NCBI RefSeq assembly: GCF_005490985.1
Contig: NZ_CP027869.1
Location: 2,294,001 to 2,358,000, forward strand
DNA length: 64,000 nucleotides
Source: Curtobacterium sp. SGAir0471
GTDB lineage: Bacteria > Actinomycetota > Actinomycetes > Actinomycetales > Microbacteriaceae
Direction: 5' to 3'
A program made the translations under genes and the position numbers. Below, in pieces: positions 17,478-26,366 of the stretch. Position 1 is the first letter of the stretch. Every line of letters begins with the position of its first letter. Below the pieces are notes generated by a model that was not told the DNA's origin, ran no database searches, and saw only the letters and a program-made list of their open reading frames with translations.

Positions 17478-18301
17478 AGCGCCGCCACCACGCGGGCGAG
17501 GAGGTCGGCGATGACCGGCTCGGCCTCGCGCCCGGCCTCGAGGACCTCGGCGTGCGAGAGCGGGGTCTTCTGGATGCCCGCGGCGAGGTTCGTGATGAGG
17601 GAGAAGCCGAGGACCTCCATGCCGGCCTGCCGGGCGGCGATCGCCTCGAGCGCGGTCGACATGCCGACGATGTGCCCGCCGATGGTCTTCGCCATCTGGA
17701 CCTCGGCCGGGGTCTCGTAGTGCGGGCCGCGGAACTGCGTGTAGACGCCCTCGTCGAGGGTCGGGTCGATCGACTTCGCGACCGCGCGCAGACGCGACGA
17801 GTACAGGTCGGTCAGGTCGACGAACGTGGCGCCCTCGAGTGGGCTGTCCGCCGTCAGGTTGATGTGGTCGCTGATGAGGACCGGGGTGCCCGGCTTCCAG
17901 TGCTCCTTGATGCCGCCGGCACCGTTCGTGAGCACCATGACCGATGCGCCCGTGGTGGCCGCGGTGCGGACGCTGTGCACCACGCGACGGACGCCGTGGT
18001 TCTCGTAGTAGTGGGTCCGCGCGCCGATGACGAGCGCGTGCCGGCCGTCCTGCAGGCGGATCGAGCGGACGGTGCCGGAGTGCCCGGGCACCGCCGAGGC
18101 GCTGAAGCCGGGGACCTCGGCCGCGGGGATCTCGGACACCGTCTCGCCGATGATGTCGGCGGCCTTGCCCCAGCCGGACCCCAGGGTCAGGGCGATGTCG
18201 TGCCGTTCGATGCCGGACCGGTCGGCGATGACGGCGGCGGCGTCGCGGGCGACCTCGAACGGGTCGGCGGCGGGGTCGTTCAGCGGGTTCTCCGTGCTCA
18301 T
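17474..18301 (-). CDS. punA: Purine nucleoside phosphorylase
   Basis: The 275-residue enzyme cleaves purine nucleosides with phosphate to base and pentose-1-phosphate. It belongs to the trimeric PNP/MTAP family: LTLGSGWGKAAD binds phosphate, HYYENHG and TNGAGGIKEHWKPG are family motifs, and GPHYETPAEVQ and GMSTALEAIAARQAGMEVLG bind the base and ribose. A TAGAGT box six bases before the ATG gives it its own probably leaderless promoter within the salvage block. It is translationally coupled to the downstream phosphomutase. Confidence 0.93.
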   Translation of the reverse strand: MSTENPLNDPAADPFEVARDAAAVIADRSGIERHDIALTLGSGWGKAADIIGETVSEIPAAEVPGFSASAVPGHSGTVRSIRLQDGRHALVIGARTHYYENHGVRRVVHSVRTAATTGASVMVLTNGAGGIKEHWKPGTPVLISDHINLTADSPLEGATFVDLTDLYSSRLRAVAKSIDPTLDEGVYTQFRGPHYETPAEVQMAKTIGGHIVGMSTALEAIAARQAGMEVLGFSLITNLAAGIQKTPLSHAEVLEAGREAEPVIADLLARVVAAL

Positions 18302-18307
18302 GCCCCA

Positions 18308-18313
18308 ACTCTA
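18308..18313 (-). promoter_or_regulatory. -10 box TAGAGT of punA
   Basis: TAGAGT on the minus strand ends six bases before the punA ATG, so this gene and the phosphomutase can be transcribed apart from the adenosine deaminase-PTS genes upstream. Confidence 0.5.
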
Positions 18314-18333
18314 GAGGCAGCGTCGGGAGCCGC

Positions 18334-18612
18334 TCAGTGCTCCCCGAGCGCCCGGTCCACCGCGGCGGTGATCTCGCCCTGGTCGAAGTGGTTCCGGATC
18401 ACGATCACCTCGGCGTAGGTGTCCCCGATCGCCTCGACGAACTCCTGGCTGGTGAGGATCACGTTGGCGTCCTCGGCCACGGCGCGCACCGAGGCGACGT
18501 CCGCAGCGACGACCGACGCCGACAGCCCGAGCGCGTCGAGGGCCTTCTCGGCGTTCACCTTGAGGATGCCGCTCGACCCGATCCCCGCACCGCAGATCGT
18601 CACGATCTTCAC
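18334..18612 (-). CDS. PTS EIIB component (ascorbate/SgaB type)
   Basis: This 92-residue cytoplasmic protein carries the phosphocysteine loop TICGAGIGSSGILK (Cys7). The small lone IIB domain with this loop is typical of the L-ascorbate/galactitol PTS group. It starts at GTG 18612 in a GTGA overlap with the IIA gene. No EIIC membrane component lies in the neighbourhood, so the transported sugar is unknown. It sits between adenosine deaminase and purine nucleoside phosphorylase, which suggests a link to nucleoside or pentose metabolism. Confidence 0.85.
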   Translation of the reverse strand: MKIVTICGAGIGSSGILKVNAEKALDALGLSASVVAADVASVRAVAEDANVILTSQEFVEAIGDTYAEVIVIRNHFDQGEITAAVDRALGEH

Positions 18613-19055
18613 GCCGACACCCCCATGATCGTCCGGACCTCGTCCGCCGACGTCGCCGCCGCGAGGCGAGCGGTCACGGTGTCGTCGTTGAAGGTGTTCG
18701 CGATGTCGCCGATGGACTCGAGGTGCGTGCCGACCTCGGCGACCGCGAGCCCGAGCACGACCGACACCGGGTCGTTGTGCGGGTGCCCGAACGACACCGG
18801 TTCCCGCAGGGTCACGACGGCCAACCCGTCACGCAGCACCGCGGGCCCCGGCCGGGCGTGCGCGAACGCGAGCCCGGGAGAGATGACGATGTACGGCCCG
18901 TGCTCCTCGACCAGGTCGATCATCGCGTCCGTGTACGGCGGCGTCGCGGCACCCGAGGTCACGAGCGCACCGCCGGCGAGCCGGAGCGCGTCGCGCCACG
19001 AGGACGCGCTCGCCCCGAGCACGACGGCGTCGTCCGGCAGCGGCGGGAGGGACAT
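18609..19055 (-). CDS. PTS EIIA component (ascorbate/UlaC type)
   Basis: The 148-residue protein takes phosphate from HPr on His66 in YIVISPGLAFAHARP and passes it to EIIB. The following region PVSFGHPHNDPVSVVLGLA is typical of UlaC/SgaA-like IIA proteins. The ATG at 19055 has a perfect AGGAGG site, and the adenosine deaminase stop is two bases upstream. With EIIB it forms a pair without a visible EIIC. It could energise a transporter encoded elsewhere or act in regulation. Confidence 0.85.
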   Translation of the reverse strand: MSLPPLPDDAVVLGASASSWRDALRLAGGALVTSGAATPPYTDAMIDLVEEHGPYIVISPGLAFAHARPGPAVLRDGLAVVTLREPVSFGHPHNDPVSVVLGLAVAEVGTHLESIGDIANTFNDDTVTARLAAATSADEVRTIMGVSA

Positions 19056-19057
19056 GG

Positions 19058-20170
19058 CTACGCCTCCTGGTGTCCGGCCGTGATGGTCGCGATGATCTCC
19101 TCGCGGTCCTCGAGCGGCAGGAACGAGCCGAGGGCGGCGTTGATCTGGAACGCGGCGAGGTCGTCGAGGTCGTAGCCGAAGGTGCCGGCCAGGAGCGCGA
19201 GCTCCTTCGACAGCGATGTGTTGCTCATCAGGCGGTTGTCGGTGTTCACCGTGACGCGGAACCCGAGCTGGTACAGCACGTCGAACGGGTGGTCGGCGAG
19301 GTCGTCGCCCCACGCCGCGATCGCACCGGTCTGCAGGTTCGACTGCGGCGCGACCTCGAGCGGGATCTCGCGGTCGCGGACCCACGACGCGACCTCGCCG
19401 AGCGACGCGAGCGTCGAGCCGTCACCGGCGTCGGACAGCGTGATGTCCTCGAAGATCCGGACGCCGTGCCCGAGGCGGAGGGCGCGGCCGTCGACCAGCG
19501 CCGAGCGGATCGACGCGAGCCCGTCGGCCTCACCCGCGTGGACCGTCACGGGGAACAGCTCCGACGCCAGGTACTCGAACGCCGCGCGGTGGTTCGCCGG
19601 CGGGAACCCGGCCTCGGCCCCCGCGATGTCGAAGCCGACCACGCCGCGGTCGCGGTGCCGGACGGCGAGCTCGGCGATCTCGAGGGACCGGTCGGCGTGA
19701 CGCATCGCGGTGACGAGCTGGCCGATCCGGATCGAGCCGCCGGCGGCGTCGACTGCCTCCTCGATGCCGGCCTGCACCGCCTCGACGGTCTGGTCGAGCG
19801 TCAGCCCGCCCCGCAGGTGCTGCTCCGGCGCCCACCGGATCTCGCCGTAGACGACGCCGTCGGCGACGAGGTCCTCGACGAACTCCTTCGCGACGCGGTG
19901 CAGCTGCGGTGCGGTCTGCATCACCGAGGTGGTGACGTCGAAGGTCTTCAGGTACTCGACGAGCGAGCCGCTGTTCGACTGCTCGGCGAACCACGCCCCC
20001 AGGGCCTCGGAGTCCGTCACCGGCAGCTCGACGCCCGCCTGGTCCGCCAGGTCGACGATCGTCGCGGGGCGCAGACCGCCGTCGAGGTGGTCGTGCAGCG
20101 AGACCTTGGGCAGGTCGTCGATGACCGCTCCGGCGTCGGGCAGGCGGTGGGTGGGGGCGTCGGCGCTCAT
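19058..20170 (-). CDS. add: Adenosine deaminase
   Basis: The 370-residue zinc enzyme deaminates adenosine or deoxyadenosine to inosine, which then feeds the nearby purine nucleoside phosphorylase. Seen are the metal motif LHDHLDGGLR, VTVHAGEA, LGHGVRI and VTVNTDNRLMSNTSLSKE, all in the expected order. Length is normal. A TAGCCT box ends six bases before the ATG, so a leaderless transcript is likely. It is first in an add-IIA-IIB unit. Confidence 0.93.
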   Translation of the reverse strand: MSADAPTHRLPDAGAVIDDLPKVSLHDHLDGGLRPATIVDLADQAGVELPVTDSEALGAWFAEQSNSGSLVEYLKTFDVTTSVMQTAPQLHRVAKEFVEDLVADGVVYGEIRWAPEQHLRGGLTLDQTVEAVQAGIEEAVDAAGGSIRIGQLVTAMRHADRSLEIAELAVRHRDRGVVGFDIAGAEAGFPPANHRAAFEYLASELFPVTVHAGEADGLASIRSALVDGRALRLGHGVRIFEDITLSDAGDGSTLASLGEVASWVRDREIPLEVAPQSNLQTGAIAAWGDDLADHPFDVLYQLGFRVTVNTDNRLMSNTSLSKELALLAGTFGYDLDDLAAFQINAALGSFLPLEDREEIIATITAGHQEA

Positions 20171-20176
20171 GCTCCC

Positions 20177-20182
20177 AGGCTA
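20177..20182 (-). promoter_or_regulatory. -10 box TAGCCT of add
   Basis: TAGCCT on the minus strand ends six bases before the add ATG. A terminator hairpin at 20239-20270 separates this promoter from the preceding deoA gene. Confidence 0.5.
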
Positions 20183-20238
20183 TCGGTGGTCGCCGACGCC
20201 GCGTCCGTACCTGTGCACAACAGACGGGCGGACGGCCT

Positions 20239-20270
20239 GGAGGCTCCCCACAGCCGTGCGGGGAGCCTCC
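20239..20270. terminator. Hairpin terminator after deoA
   Basis: GGAGGCTCCCC (20239-20249) pairs perfectly with 20260-20270 across a 10-base loop. It lies 35 bases after the minus-strand deoA stop and ends the transport-cdd-deoA operon. Confidence 0.7.
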
Positions 20271-20304
20271 GGTCGTCGACGTGGCCGGGTCGCGGCCGTG
20301 GCGC

Positions 20305-21594
20305 TCAGCCCGTGATGCGCTCGCGCACGATCGGCCCGCGTTCGGGCGCGGTCGTCCCGATCGCCCACGCACCCTCGAGCGACTCCAGCGCGCGGTCGAA
20401 TCGCGCCGGCTCGTCGGTGTGCAGCGTCCAGAGCGGCTGCCCGGCGGTGACGGTGTCGCCCGGCTTGACGTGCAGCTCGATGCCGGCACCCGCCTGCACC
20501 GGGTCCTGCGCGCGGGCACGACCGGCACCGAGGCGCCACGCGGCGATGCCGAACGGCAGGGCGTCCTGCTGCACGAGCACGCCGGACTCCGTCGCGGTGA
20601 CGACGTGCTGCTCGCGGGCGACCGGCAGGTCGGCCGACGGGTCGCCGCCCTGGGCCGCGATCATCCGGCGCCAGGTGTCCATCGCCCGGCCGTCGGCCAG
20701 CGCTGCCGCGGGGTCGGCGTCCGGCAGCCCGGCGAGCCGCAGCATCTCCTCGGCCAGCGAGACGGTCAGCGCCACCACGTCGGACGGCCCGCCACCGGCG
20801 AGGACCTCGACCGACTCGCGGACCTCGAGCGCGTTGCCGATCGTCAGTCCGAGCGGGACCTCCATGTCGGTGAGCAGCGCCGAGGTCGCGACCCCGGCGT
20901 CGTTCCCGAGGTCGACCATCGTCTGCGCGAGCTCCTTCGACGCCTCGTACGTCGGCATGAAGGCACCGGAGCCGAACTTGACGTCGAGCACGAGCGCCCC
21001 CGTGCCCTCGGCGATCTTCTTCGACATGATGCTCGACGCGATGAGCGGGATGCACTCGACGGTGCCCGTGATGTCGCGGAGCGCGTAGAGCTTCTTGTCG
21101 GCCGGGGCGAGCCCGGAGCCGGCGGCGCAGATGACCGCACCCACCTCCGACAGCACCTGCATCATGCGGTCGTTCGAGATCGACGCCTGCCACCCCGCGA
21201 TGGACTCGAGCTTGTCGAGCGTGCCGCCGGTGTGACCGAGCCCGCGCCCGGACAGCTGCGGGACCGCCACGCCGAAGGACGCCACGAGCGGCGCGAGCGG
21301 CAGCGTGATCTTGTCCCCGACGCCACCCGTCGAGTGCTTGTCCACCGTGGTCTTGCCGAGCGAGCCGAACGACATCCGCTCCCCCGACGCGATCATCGCG
21401 AGGGTCAGGTCCTTGATCTCCCGGCGCTCCATGCCGTTCAGGAAGATCGCCATCGCCAGGGCCGCCATCTGCGGGTCCTCGACGTAGCCGCGCGTGTAGG
21501 CGTCGACGAGCCAGTCGATCTCGGGGGTGCTCAGCGCATCGCCGGACCGCTTGGTGCGGATGAGGTCGACGGTGTCGAAGGGCTCGACGGCCAT
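20305..21594 (-). CDS. deoA: Thymidine/pyrimidine-nucleoside phosphorylase
   Basis: The 429-residue enzyme splits thymidine or uridine with phosphate. Characteristic segments are DLIRTKRSGDALSTPEIDWL, MSFGSLGKTTVDKHSTGGVG with the phosphate-binding KHSTGGVGD, and LSGRGLGHTGGTLDKLESI. The C-terminal domain has VTATESGVLVQQDALP and ELHVKPGDTVTAGQP. Its ATG lies one base after the cytidine deaminase stop. Cytidine deaminase supplies uridine, so the pair forms a pyrimidine salvage path. Confidence 0.93.
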   Translation of the reverse strand: MAVEPFDTVDLIRTKRSGDALSTPEIDWLVDAYTRGYVEDPQMAALAMAIFLNGMERREIKDLTLAMIASGERMSFGSLGKTTVDKHSTGGVGDKITLPLAPLVASFGVAVPQLSGRGLGHTGGTLDKLESIAGWQASISNDRMMQVLSEVGAVICAAGSGLAPADKKLYALRDITGTVECIPLIASSIMSKKIAEGTGALVLDVKFGSGAFMPTYEASKELAQTMVDLGNDAGVATSALLTDMEVPLGLTIGNALEVRESVEVLAGGGPSDVVALTVSLAEEMLRLAGLPDADPAAALADGRAMDTWRRMIAAQGGDPSADLPVAREQHVVTATESGVLVQQDALPFGIAAWRLGAGRARAQDPVQAGAGIELHVKPGDTVTAGQPLWTLHTDEPARFDRALESLEGAWAIGTTAPERGPIVRERITG

Positions 21595-21595
21595 G

Positions 21596-22123
21596 TCAGT
21601 GCTCTTCCTGGTAGGTGGCGAGGGTGCGGGGCCCGAACGCGTCGGGCAGCACCTGGTCGATCGTGCGGATGCCCGAGACCGTCTCGAGGAGCATGCCCTC
21701 GGTGGAGTGCTCGAACAGCAGCTGTCGGCACCGACCGCACGGCATGAGCGTCGCGCCGTCGCCGTCCACGCACGTGAACGCGACGAGCTTGCCGCCGCCG
21801 GTCATGTGCAGCTGCGACACGAGCGAGCACTCGGCGCACAGGGTCACCCCGTACGACGCGTTCTCGACGTTGCAGCCCGAGACGATCCGTCCGTCGTCGG
21901 TGAGCGCCGCGGCACCCACCGGGAACGACGAGTACGGCGCGTAGGCGCGCCGCATCGCGGCGGTCGCCGCCTCGCGCAGGGCGCTCCAGTCCACGTCGAC
22001 GCTCGCGTCGACGTCGGACCCGGTGTCGGCCTGGAGGCTCGTGGCCGGGTCCGTCCAGGGCGGCTCGCCGGTCACGGGGTCGATGGCGACCGTGTGGTCA
22101 CCTGTGGGGTTCGTGTCGGTCAT
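21596..22123 (-). CDS. cdd: Cytidine deaminase
   Basis: This is a 175-residue zinc enzyme that converts cytidine to uridine. The catalytic core YAPYSSFPVGAAAL, the CNVENASYGVTLCAECS segment (proton-shuttle Glu and zinc Cys) and MPCGRCRQLLFE (two more zinc Cys) are complete. About 45 acidic residues precede the core, more than in the usual protein of about 130 residues. The ATG at 22123 follows a GGGAGG ribosome binding site. It lies 19 bases after the permease stop. Confidence 0.93.
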   Translation of the reverse strand: MTDTNPTGDHTVAIDPVTGEPPWTDPATSLQADTGSDVDASVDVDWSALREAATAAMRRAYAPYSSFPVGAAALTDDGRIVSGCNVENASYGVTLCAECSLVSQLHMTGGGKLVAFTCVDGDGATLMPCGRCRQLLFEHSTEGMLLETVSGIRTIDQVLPDAFGPRTLATYQEEH

Positions 22124-22142
22124 GTGCCGTGCCTCCCGTCCG

Positions 22143-23432
22143 TCAGCTCTTGATGTACGGTCTGCCGGCCGCGGCGGGCCCGCGCACCTGCCCGACCAGC
22201 CCGGCCACCGCGAAGATGGTGACGACGTACGGCAGCATGAGCAGGAACTCACTCGGGACGGGCGAGTTGATCGACCCGAGGACGTTCTGCAGGTTCGACG
22301 CGAAGCCGAACAGCAGCGCCGCGAGCGTCGCCCGGATCGGGTCCCAGCGACCGAAGATGACGGCGGCCAGGGCGATGTAGCCCGCACCCGCGGTCATGTC
22401 CTTCGCGAAGGGGCCGACCGAGCCGAGCGTGAAGTACGCACCGCCGATCCCGGCGATCGCACCGGCGAGCGAGACGTTCCAGAACCGCGTCCGGGCGACG
22501 TTGATGCCGACGGTGTCCGCCGCCTGCGGGTGCTCGCCGACGGAACGCAGACGGAGGCCCCAGCGGGTCTTGAACAGGCAGAAGGTGACGACCGCGACCG
22601 CGACGTACGCCAGGTACACGATGACGTTCTGCTCGAAGAACACCGGGCCGATGACCGGGATCTGGTGCAGCACCGGGATCGGCAGGGTCGGGAACCGGAT
22701 GCCGACGTTGAGCGTCTGCTCGGCGGGCGAGAGCACCTGCGAGTACAGGAAGCCGGTCAGGCCGGAGACGAACGCGTTGATGACGACGCCGACGATGACC
22801 TGGTCGACGAGGTACTTGATGCTGAACGCCGCGAGGACGAACGAGACGAGCACACCCGCGACGACGGCGCCGACGAGCCCGACCCACGCGGAGCCGGTCA
22901 GCGAGCCGATCATCGCCGAGGTGAACGCACCGGCGAGGAACTGGCCCTCGATGGCGATGTTCACGACGCCGACGCGCTCGGAGATGACGCCGCCGAGGGC
23001 ACCGAACACGAGCGGGACGCTCAGGCCGAGCGCACCGACCAGGAGCCCGGGGACGGGGATCGTCGCACCCGCCGCCGCCCAGGCGAGGAAGCCGATGACG
23101 AACAGCACCGCGAAGACCGAGGTCAGCCAGAGCGGCACCGGGCGGGAGCGCAACACCTGGAGCGCGGCGAAGACCGTGGCCAGGGCGAGCAGGACGATGA
23201 CGACGACACCGGTGGCCGTCGCCGGCAGCGGGACGTCCGGCAGCGCGACGAAGTCACCGGCGTTCGCCAGGCGGAACGTGGCGTCGCCGCTGCGGTGCAG
23301 GACCCCGAAGAACACGATCGCCAGGACGGTGAACACCGCGAACGCGATCGGGGCCTTCCAGCTCCGGGTGGTCTCGACGGCGCGGTCGGTCGCGGGGAGT
23401 GCGGGGACCGCGGTGGGGCTCGTGGTGCTCAC
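22143..23432 (-). CDS. ABC transporter permease, BMP/nucleoside family (second permease)
   Basis: This 429-residue permease has about ten hydrophobic segments. It contains the branched-chain/ribose-type core GALGGVISERVGVVNIAIEG and the conserved loop RSVGEHPQAADTVGINV, which contacts the ATPase. The order lipoprotein-ATPase-permease-permease matches nucleoside uptake systems such as NupABC/BmpA. GTG start with GTGA overlap to the first permease. The long N-terminal third (residues 1-110) carries extra membrane segments. Confidence 0.88.
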   Translation of the reverse strand: MSTTSPTAVPALPATDRAVETTRSWKAPIAFAVFTVLAIVFFGVLHRSGDATFRLANAGDFVALPDVPLPATATGVVVIVLLALATVFAALQVLRSRPVPLWLTSVFAVLFVIGFLAWAAAGATIPVPGLLVGALGLSVPLVFGALGGVISERVGVVNIAIEGQFLAGAFTSAMIGSLTGSAWVGLVGAVVAGVLVSFVLAAFSIKYLVDQVIVGVVINAFVSGLTGFLYSQVLSPAEQTLNVGIRFPTLPIPVLHQIPVIGPVFFEQNVIVYLAYVAVAVVTFCLFKTRWGLRLRSVGEHPQAADTVGINVARTRFWNVSLAGAIAGIGGAYFTLGSVGPFAKDMTAGAGYIALAAVIFGRWDPIRATLAALLFGFASNLQNVLGSINSPVPSEFLLMLPYVVTIFAVAGLVGQVRGPAAAGRPYIKS

Positions 23433-24772
23433 GCGGCGACCGCCTTCTTGATCTGCTTGGTGCGGGTACGGCGGCGGGCGCCCGGCTGCGGGATCCGGAA
23501 GATCGCGCGGACGAGCGGCGGGGCCGCGATGAAGAGGACGATGAGCGCCTGGATGACGCCCACGATGTCGATCGGGATGCCGTTCGCGGCCTGCATGGCG
23601 TAGCCCCCGTTCTTCAGCACGCCGAACAGGATGGCGGCCCAGAACACGCCCCACGGCTTCGAGCGCCCGAGGAGGGCGACCGTGATGGCGTCGAAGCCGA
23701 TACCGGCGTCGATGTTGGACGTGAAGCCGCTCGTCACGGCGCCCTGCACCTGGTACGCGCCGGCGATGCCGACGAGCGCTCCCGAGATGAGCATGACCCA
23801 GATGGTGAGCGAGGGCACGCTCATGCCGGCGACCCGGGCCGCGCGGGGGTTCTCACCGATGGTGCGGAAGCGGAAGCCGAGCGACGACTTGTTGAGCAGC
23901 CACCAGACGACCACGACCGCGATGAGCGCGACCACGAAGCCGAGGTCGACGCCGTACCGCGGGCCGAACAGCTGCGGGAGCACCGCGCTGTCCTTCATCG
24001 CGGGCGAGATCGGGTTCGGGCTGCCGGACGCCTGCAGGAGGCCCGGCGTGCGGAGCATGTAGCTGAGCAGGTAGAGCCCGACGTAGTTGAGCATGATCGT
24101 CAGGACGACCTCGTTGGCGCCGGTCCGCGCCTTGAGCAGACCGACGATGCCGCCCCAGACCGCACCGCCGACGATGCCGGCGACGATCGTCAGGGGGATG
24201 TGCACGACGGCAGGCAGGTCGAAGGAGAACCCGACCCACCCGGCCGCCGCGGCGCCCATCAGGATCTGGCCCTGGCCACCGATGTTGAAGAGGCCGGCGC
24301 GGAACGACACGGCGATGCCGAGACCGGCGGCGACGAGCGGCACGGCGTAGTCGAGCGACCGGGTGATCGGCACGATCGCCTGGGCGAAGGAGCTCGCGCC
24401 GAAGTTGACCACCGAGCCCTGGAACAGCGACGCGTAAGCACCGCCGACCGAGGACCCGATCGCCTGGAACGTGTCCGCCGGACGCGCGAAGAAGTAGCCG
24501 GCTGCCGTGCGGACGCCCTCGTCGGTCGCCGCGATGAGCACACCGCACGCCACCAGGGCCAGCACGACGGCGAGCACGGTGACGAGCACCGACCCGTTCA
24601 CGATGCTCTGCAGTGCGGTGCTCCAGCGGTCCCCGCCGCCGGCCCGGCGCTCGGAGTCGGTGGCCGAGTCCGTCATGAGGTGCGGCGTCGGAGCCTCCTC
24701 CTGCAGGCGGTCGTCGGACGCCGTCGCGGTCGTCTCGGTGGGTGTGTGGTCCTGGGGGCCCTGCGCGGTCAC
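23429..24772 (-). CDS. ABC transporter permease, BMP/nucleoside family (first permease)
   Basis: The 447-residue protein has a hydrophilic N-terminus of about 50 residues followed by roughly ten membrane segments. The core GIAVSFRAGLFNIGGQGQIL and the cytoplasmic loop RTIGENPRAARVAGMSVPSL are characteristic. GTG start at 24772 overlaps the ATPase stop (GTGA). It pairs with the second permease to form the membrane channel of the nucleoside importer. Confidence 0.9.
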   Translation of the reverse strand: MTAQGPQDHTPTETTATASDDRLQEEAPTPHLMTDSATDSERRAGGGDRWSTALQSIVNGSVLVTVLAVVLALVACGVLIAATDEGVRTAAGYFFARPADTFQAIGSSVGGAYASLFQGSVVNFGASSFAQAIVPITRSLDYAVPLVAAGLGIAVSFRAGLFNIGGQGQILMGAAAAGWVGFSFDLPAVVHIPLTIVAGIVGGAVWGGIVGLLKARTGANEVVLTIMLNYVGLYLLSYMLRTPGLLQASGSPNPISPAMKDSAVLPQLFGPRYGVDLGFVVALIAVVVVWWLLNKSSLGFRFRTIGENPRAARVAGMSVPSLTIWVMLISGALVGIAGAYQVQGAVTSGFTSNIDAGIGFDAITVALLGRSKPWGVFWAAILFGVLKNGGYAMQAANGIPIDIVGVIQALIVLFIAAPPLVRAIFRIPQPGARRRTRTKQIKKAVAA

Positions 24773-26289
24773 GCTGCCAGCTCCGTTCCTTCAGGAAGCT
24801 CCCCGGCCATCATGAGGCCGAGGACGTCTCGGGGGGTGTCCGCGGGGACGATGCCGACGATCGCCCCGCGGTACATCACGGCGATGCGGTCGGCGAGCGC
24901 CACGACCTCGTCGAGCTCCGTGGAGACGACGATGACCGGGACGCCGGTGTCGCGGGTGGCGACGATGCGCTTGTGCACGAACTCGATCGAGCCGACGTCG
25001 ATGCCGCGCGTGGGCTGCGCGGCGACGAACAGCCGCAGCTCACGACTGAGCTCGCGGGCGAGGACGATCTTCTGCTGGTTGCCGCCGGACAGCCGACCGG
25101 CCGCGGTGGTGCGGGACGGCGTGCGGATGTCGAACTCGGCGATCTTCTCGTCCGCGAACGCGTCGCGTTCGGCGGAGCGGATCGTGCCGGCGCGGACGAA
25201 CTCCGCGTGGTCGGCGCGGTCGAGCATGAGGTTCTCGGCGATCGTGAACTCGCCGACGAGCCCGTCCTCCTTGCGGTCCTCGGGCACGAAGCCCACGCCG
25301 GCGTCGAGGATCTGCTTGACGGTGCGACCGGTGATCTCCGATCCGTCGAGGACGACACGACCGGCGTGCACCGGCTCGAGGCCGAGGATGGCCTCGGTGA
25401 GCTCGGTCTGTCCGTTGCCCTGGACGCCCGCGATCGCCAGGATCTCACCACGGCGGACCGTGAACGACACGTCGTCGACGAGCACCACTCCGGACGGGTC
25501 GGTGACCGTGAGGTGGTCGACCACGAGCGCGTCGTCTCCCCCGCTCGCCGGTGCCTTGTCCACGACGAGCGAGACGGCGCGGCCGACCATGAGCGCGGCG
25601 AGCTCGTTGTTCGTCGCGGTCGGCGAGGCCTCGCCGACGACCTTGCCGAGACGGATGACCGTGATCCGGTCGGCGACCTCGCGCACCTCGCGCAGCTTGT
25701 GCGTGATGAAGACGATGGCGGTGCCGGCCTCGCGGAGCTGGCGCATGATGCCCATCAGCTCGTCGGTCTCCTGCGGCGTCAGGACGGCGGTCGGCTCGTC
25801 GAAGACGAGGACCTTCGCGTCGCGGGACAGCGCCTTGATGATCTCGACGCGCTGCTGCACGCCGACCGGCAGGTCCTCGACCCGGGCGTCCGGGTCGACG
25901 TCGAACCCGAACCGGTCGCTGATCTCCTTGACTCGGGCGCGGGCGCCGGCGAGGTCGAGTCGGCCGCCGAAGGTGGTCTGCTCCTGGCCGAGCATGACGT
26001 TCTCGGCGACGGTGAACACCGGGACGAGCATGAAGTGCTGGTGCACCATGCCGATCCCGGCGCGCATCGCGTCGCCCGGGCCGTCGAAGTCCTGGACGGC
26101 GTCGTCCAGGAGGATCTCGCCCTCGTCCGCCTGGTACAGGCCGTAGAGGACGTTCATGAGGGTGGACTTGCCGGCACCGTTCTCACCGAGGAGGCAGTGG
26201 ACCTCTCCCGGCTCGACGGTGAGCGAGATGTGGTCGTTGGCGACCAGCGATCCGAACCGCTTGGTGATGCCGCGGAGTTCGAGCTTCAT
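24769..26289 (-). CDS. ABC transporter ATPase with two nucleotide-binding domains
   Basis: This 506-residue ATPase has two ABC domains, as in sugar and nucleoside importers. The first has Walker A GENGAGKST, the weaker signature LPVGVQQRVEI and Walker B VLVFDEPTAVL. The second has a degenerate Walker A (GVQGNGQTEL) and a good signature LSGGNQQK. One strong and one weak site is normal for the RbsA/BMP type. The ATG at 26289 follows the lipoprotein gene with an attenuating hairpin in between. Confidence 0.92.
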   Translation of the reverse strand: MKLELRGITKRFGSLVANDHISLTVEPGEVHCLLGENGAGKSTLMNVLYGLYQADEGEILLDDAVQDFDGPGDAMRAGIGMVHQHFMLVPVFTVAENVMLGQEQTTFGGRLDLAGARARVKEISDRFGFDVDPDARVEDLPVGVQQRVEIIKALSRDAKVLVFDEPTAVLTPQETDELMGIMRQLREAGTAIVFITHKLREVREVADRITVIRLGKVVGEASPTATNNELAALMVGRAVSLVVDKAPASGGDDALVVDHLTVTDPSGVVLVDDVSFTVRRGEILAIAGVQGNGQTELTEAILGLEPVHAGRVVLDGSEITGRTVKQILDAGVGFVPEDRKEDGLVGEFTIAENLMLDRADHAEFVRAGTIRSAERDAFADEKIAEFDIRTPSRTTAAGRLSGGNQQKIVLARELSRELRLFVAAQPTRGIDVGSIEFVHKRIVATRDTGVPVIVVSTELDEVVALADRIAVMYRGAIVGIVPADTPRDVLGLMMAGELPEGTELAA

Positions 26290-26326
26290 GTCTGTGCTGC
26301 GCTGTTCCTCGTGTCGGGGCACGGGA

Positions 26327-26358
26327 ATGCGGGCGAGGGATTCCTCCCCCGCCCGCAT
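26327..26358. terminator. Attenuator-like hairpin between lipoprotein and ATPase genes
   Basis: Bases 26327-26340 pair with 26345-26358 over 14 positions with one mismatch and a 4-base loop. Partial termination here would give more binding lipoprotein than ATPase and permease, as is common in ABC import operons. Confidence 0.65.
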
Positions 26359-26366
26359 CCGTGGTG

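Noticed and set aside
19070..21088. A 672-codon plus-strand frame across add and deoA
   Set aside because: It is antisense to two enzymes with complete catalytic motifs, and its composition (Arg, Asp, Val, Gly) is that of a shadow frame.
22023..23603. A 526-codon plus-strand frame opposite the second permease
   Set aside because: It encodes mostly Asp, Arg, Glu and Gln repeats, the mirror of hydrophobic codons on the other strand. The permease has the conserved family loop.
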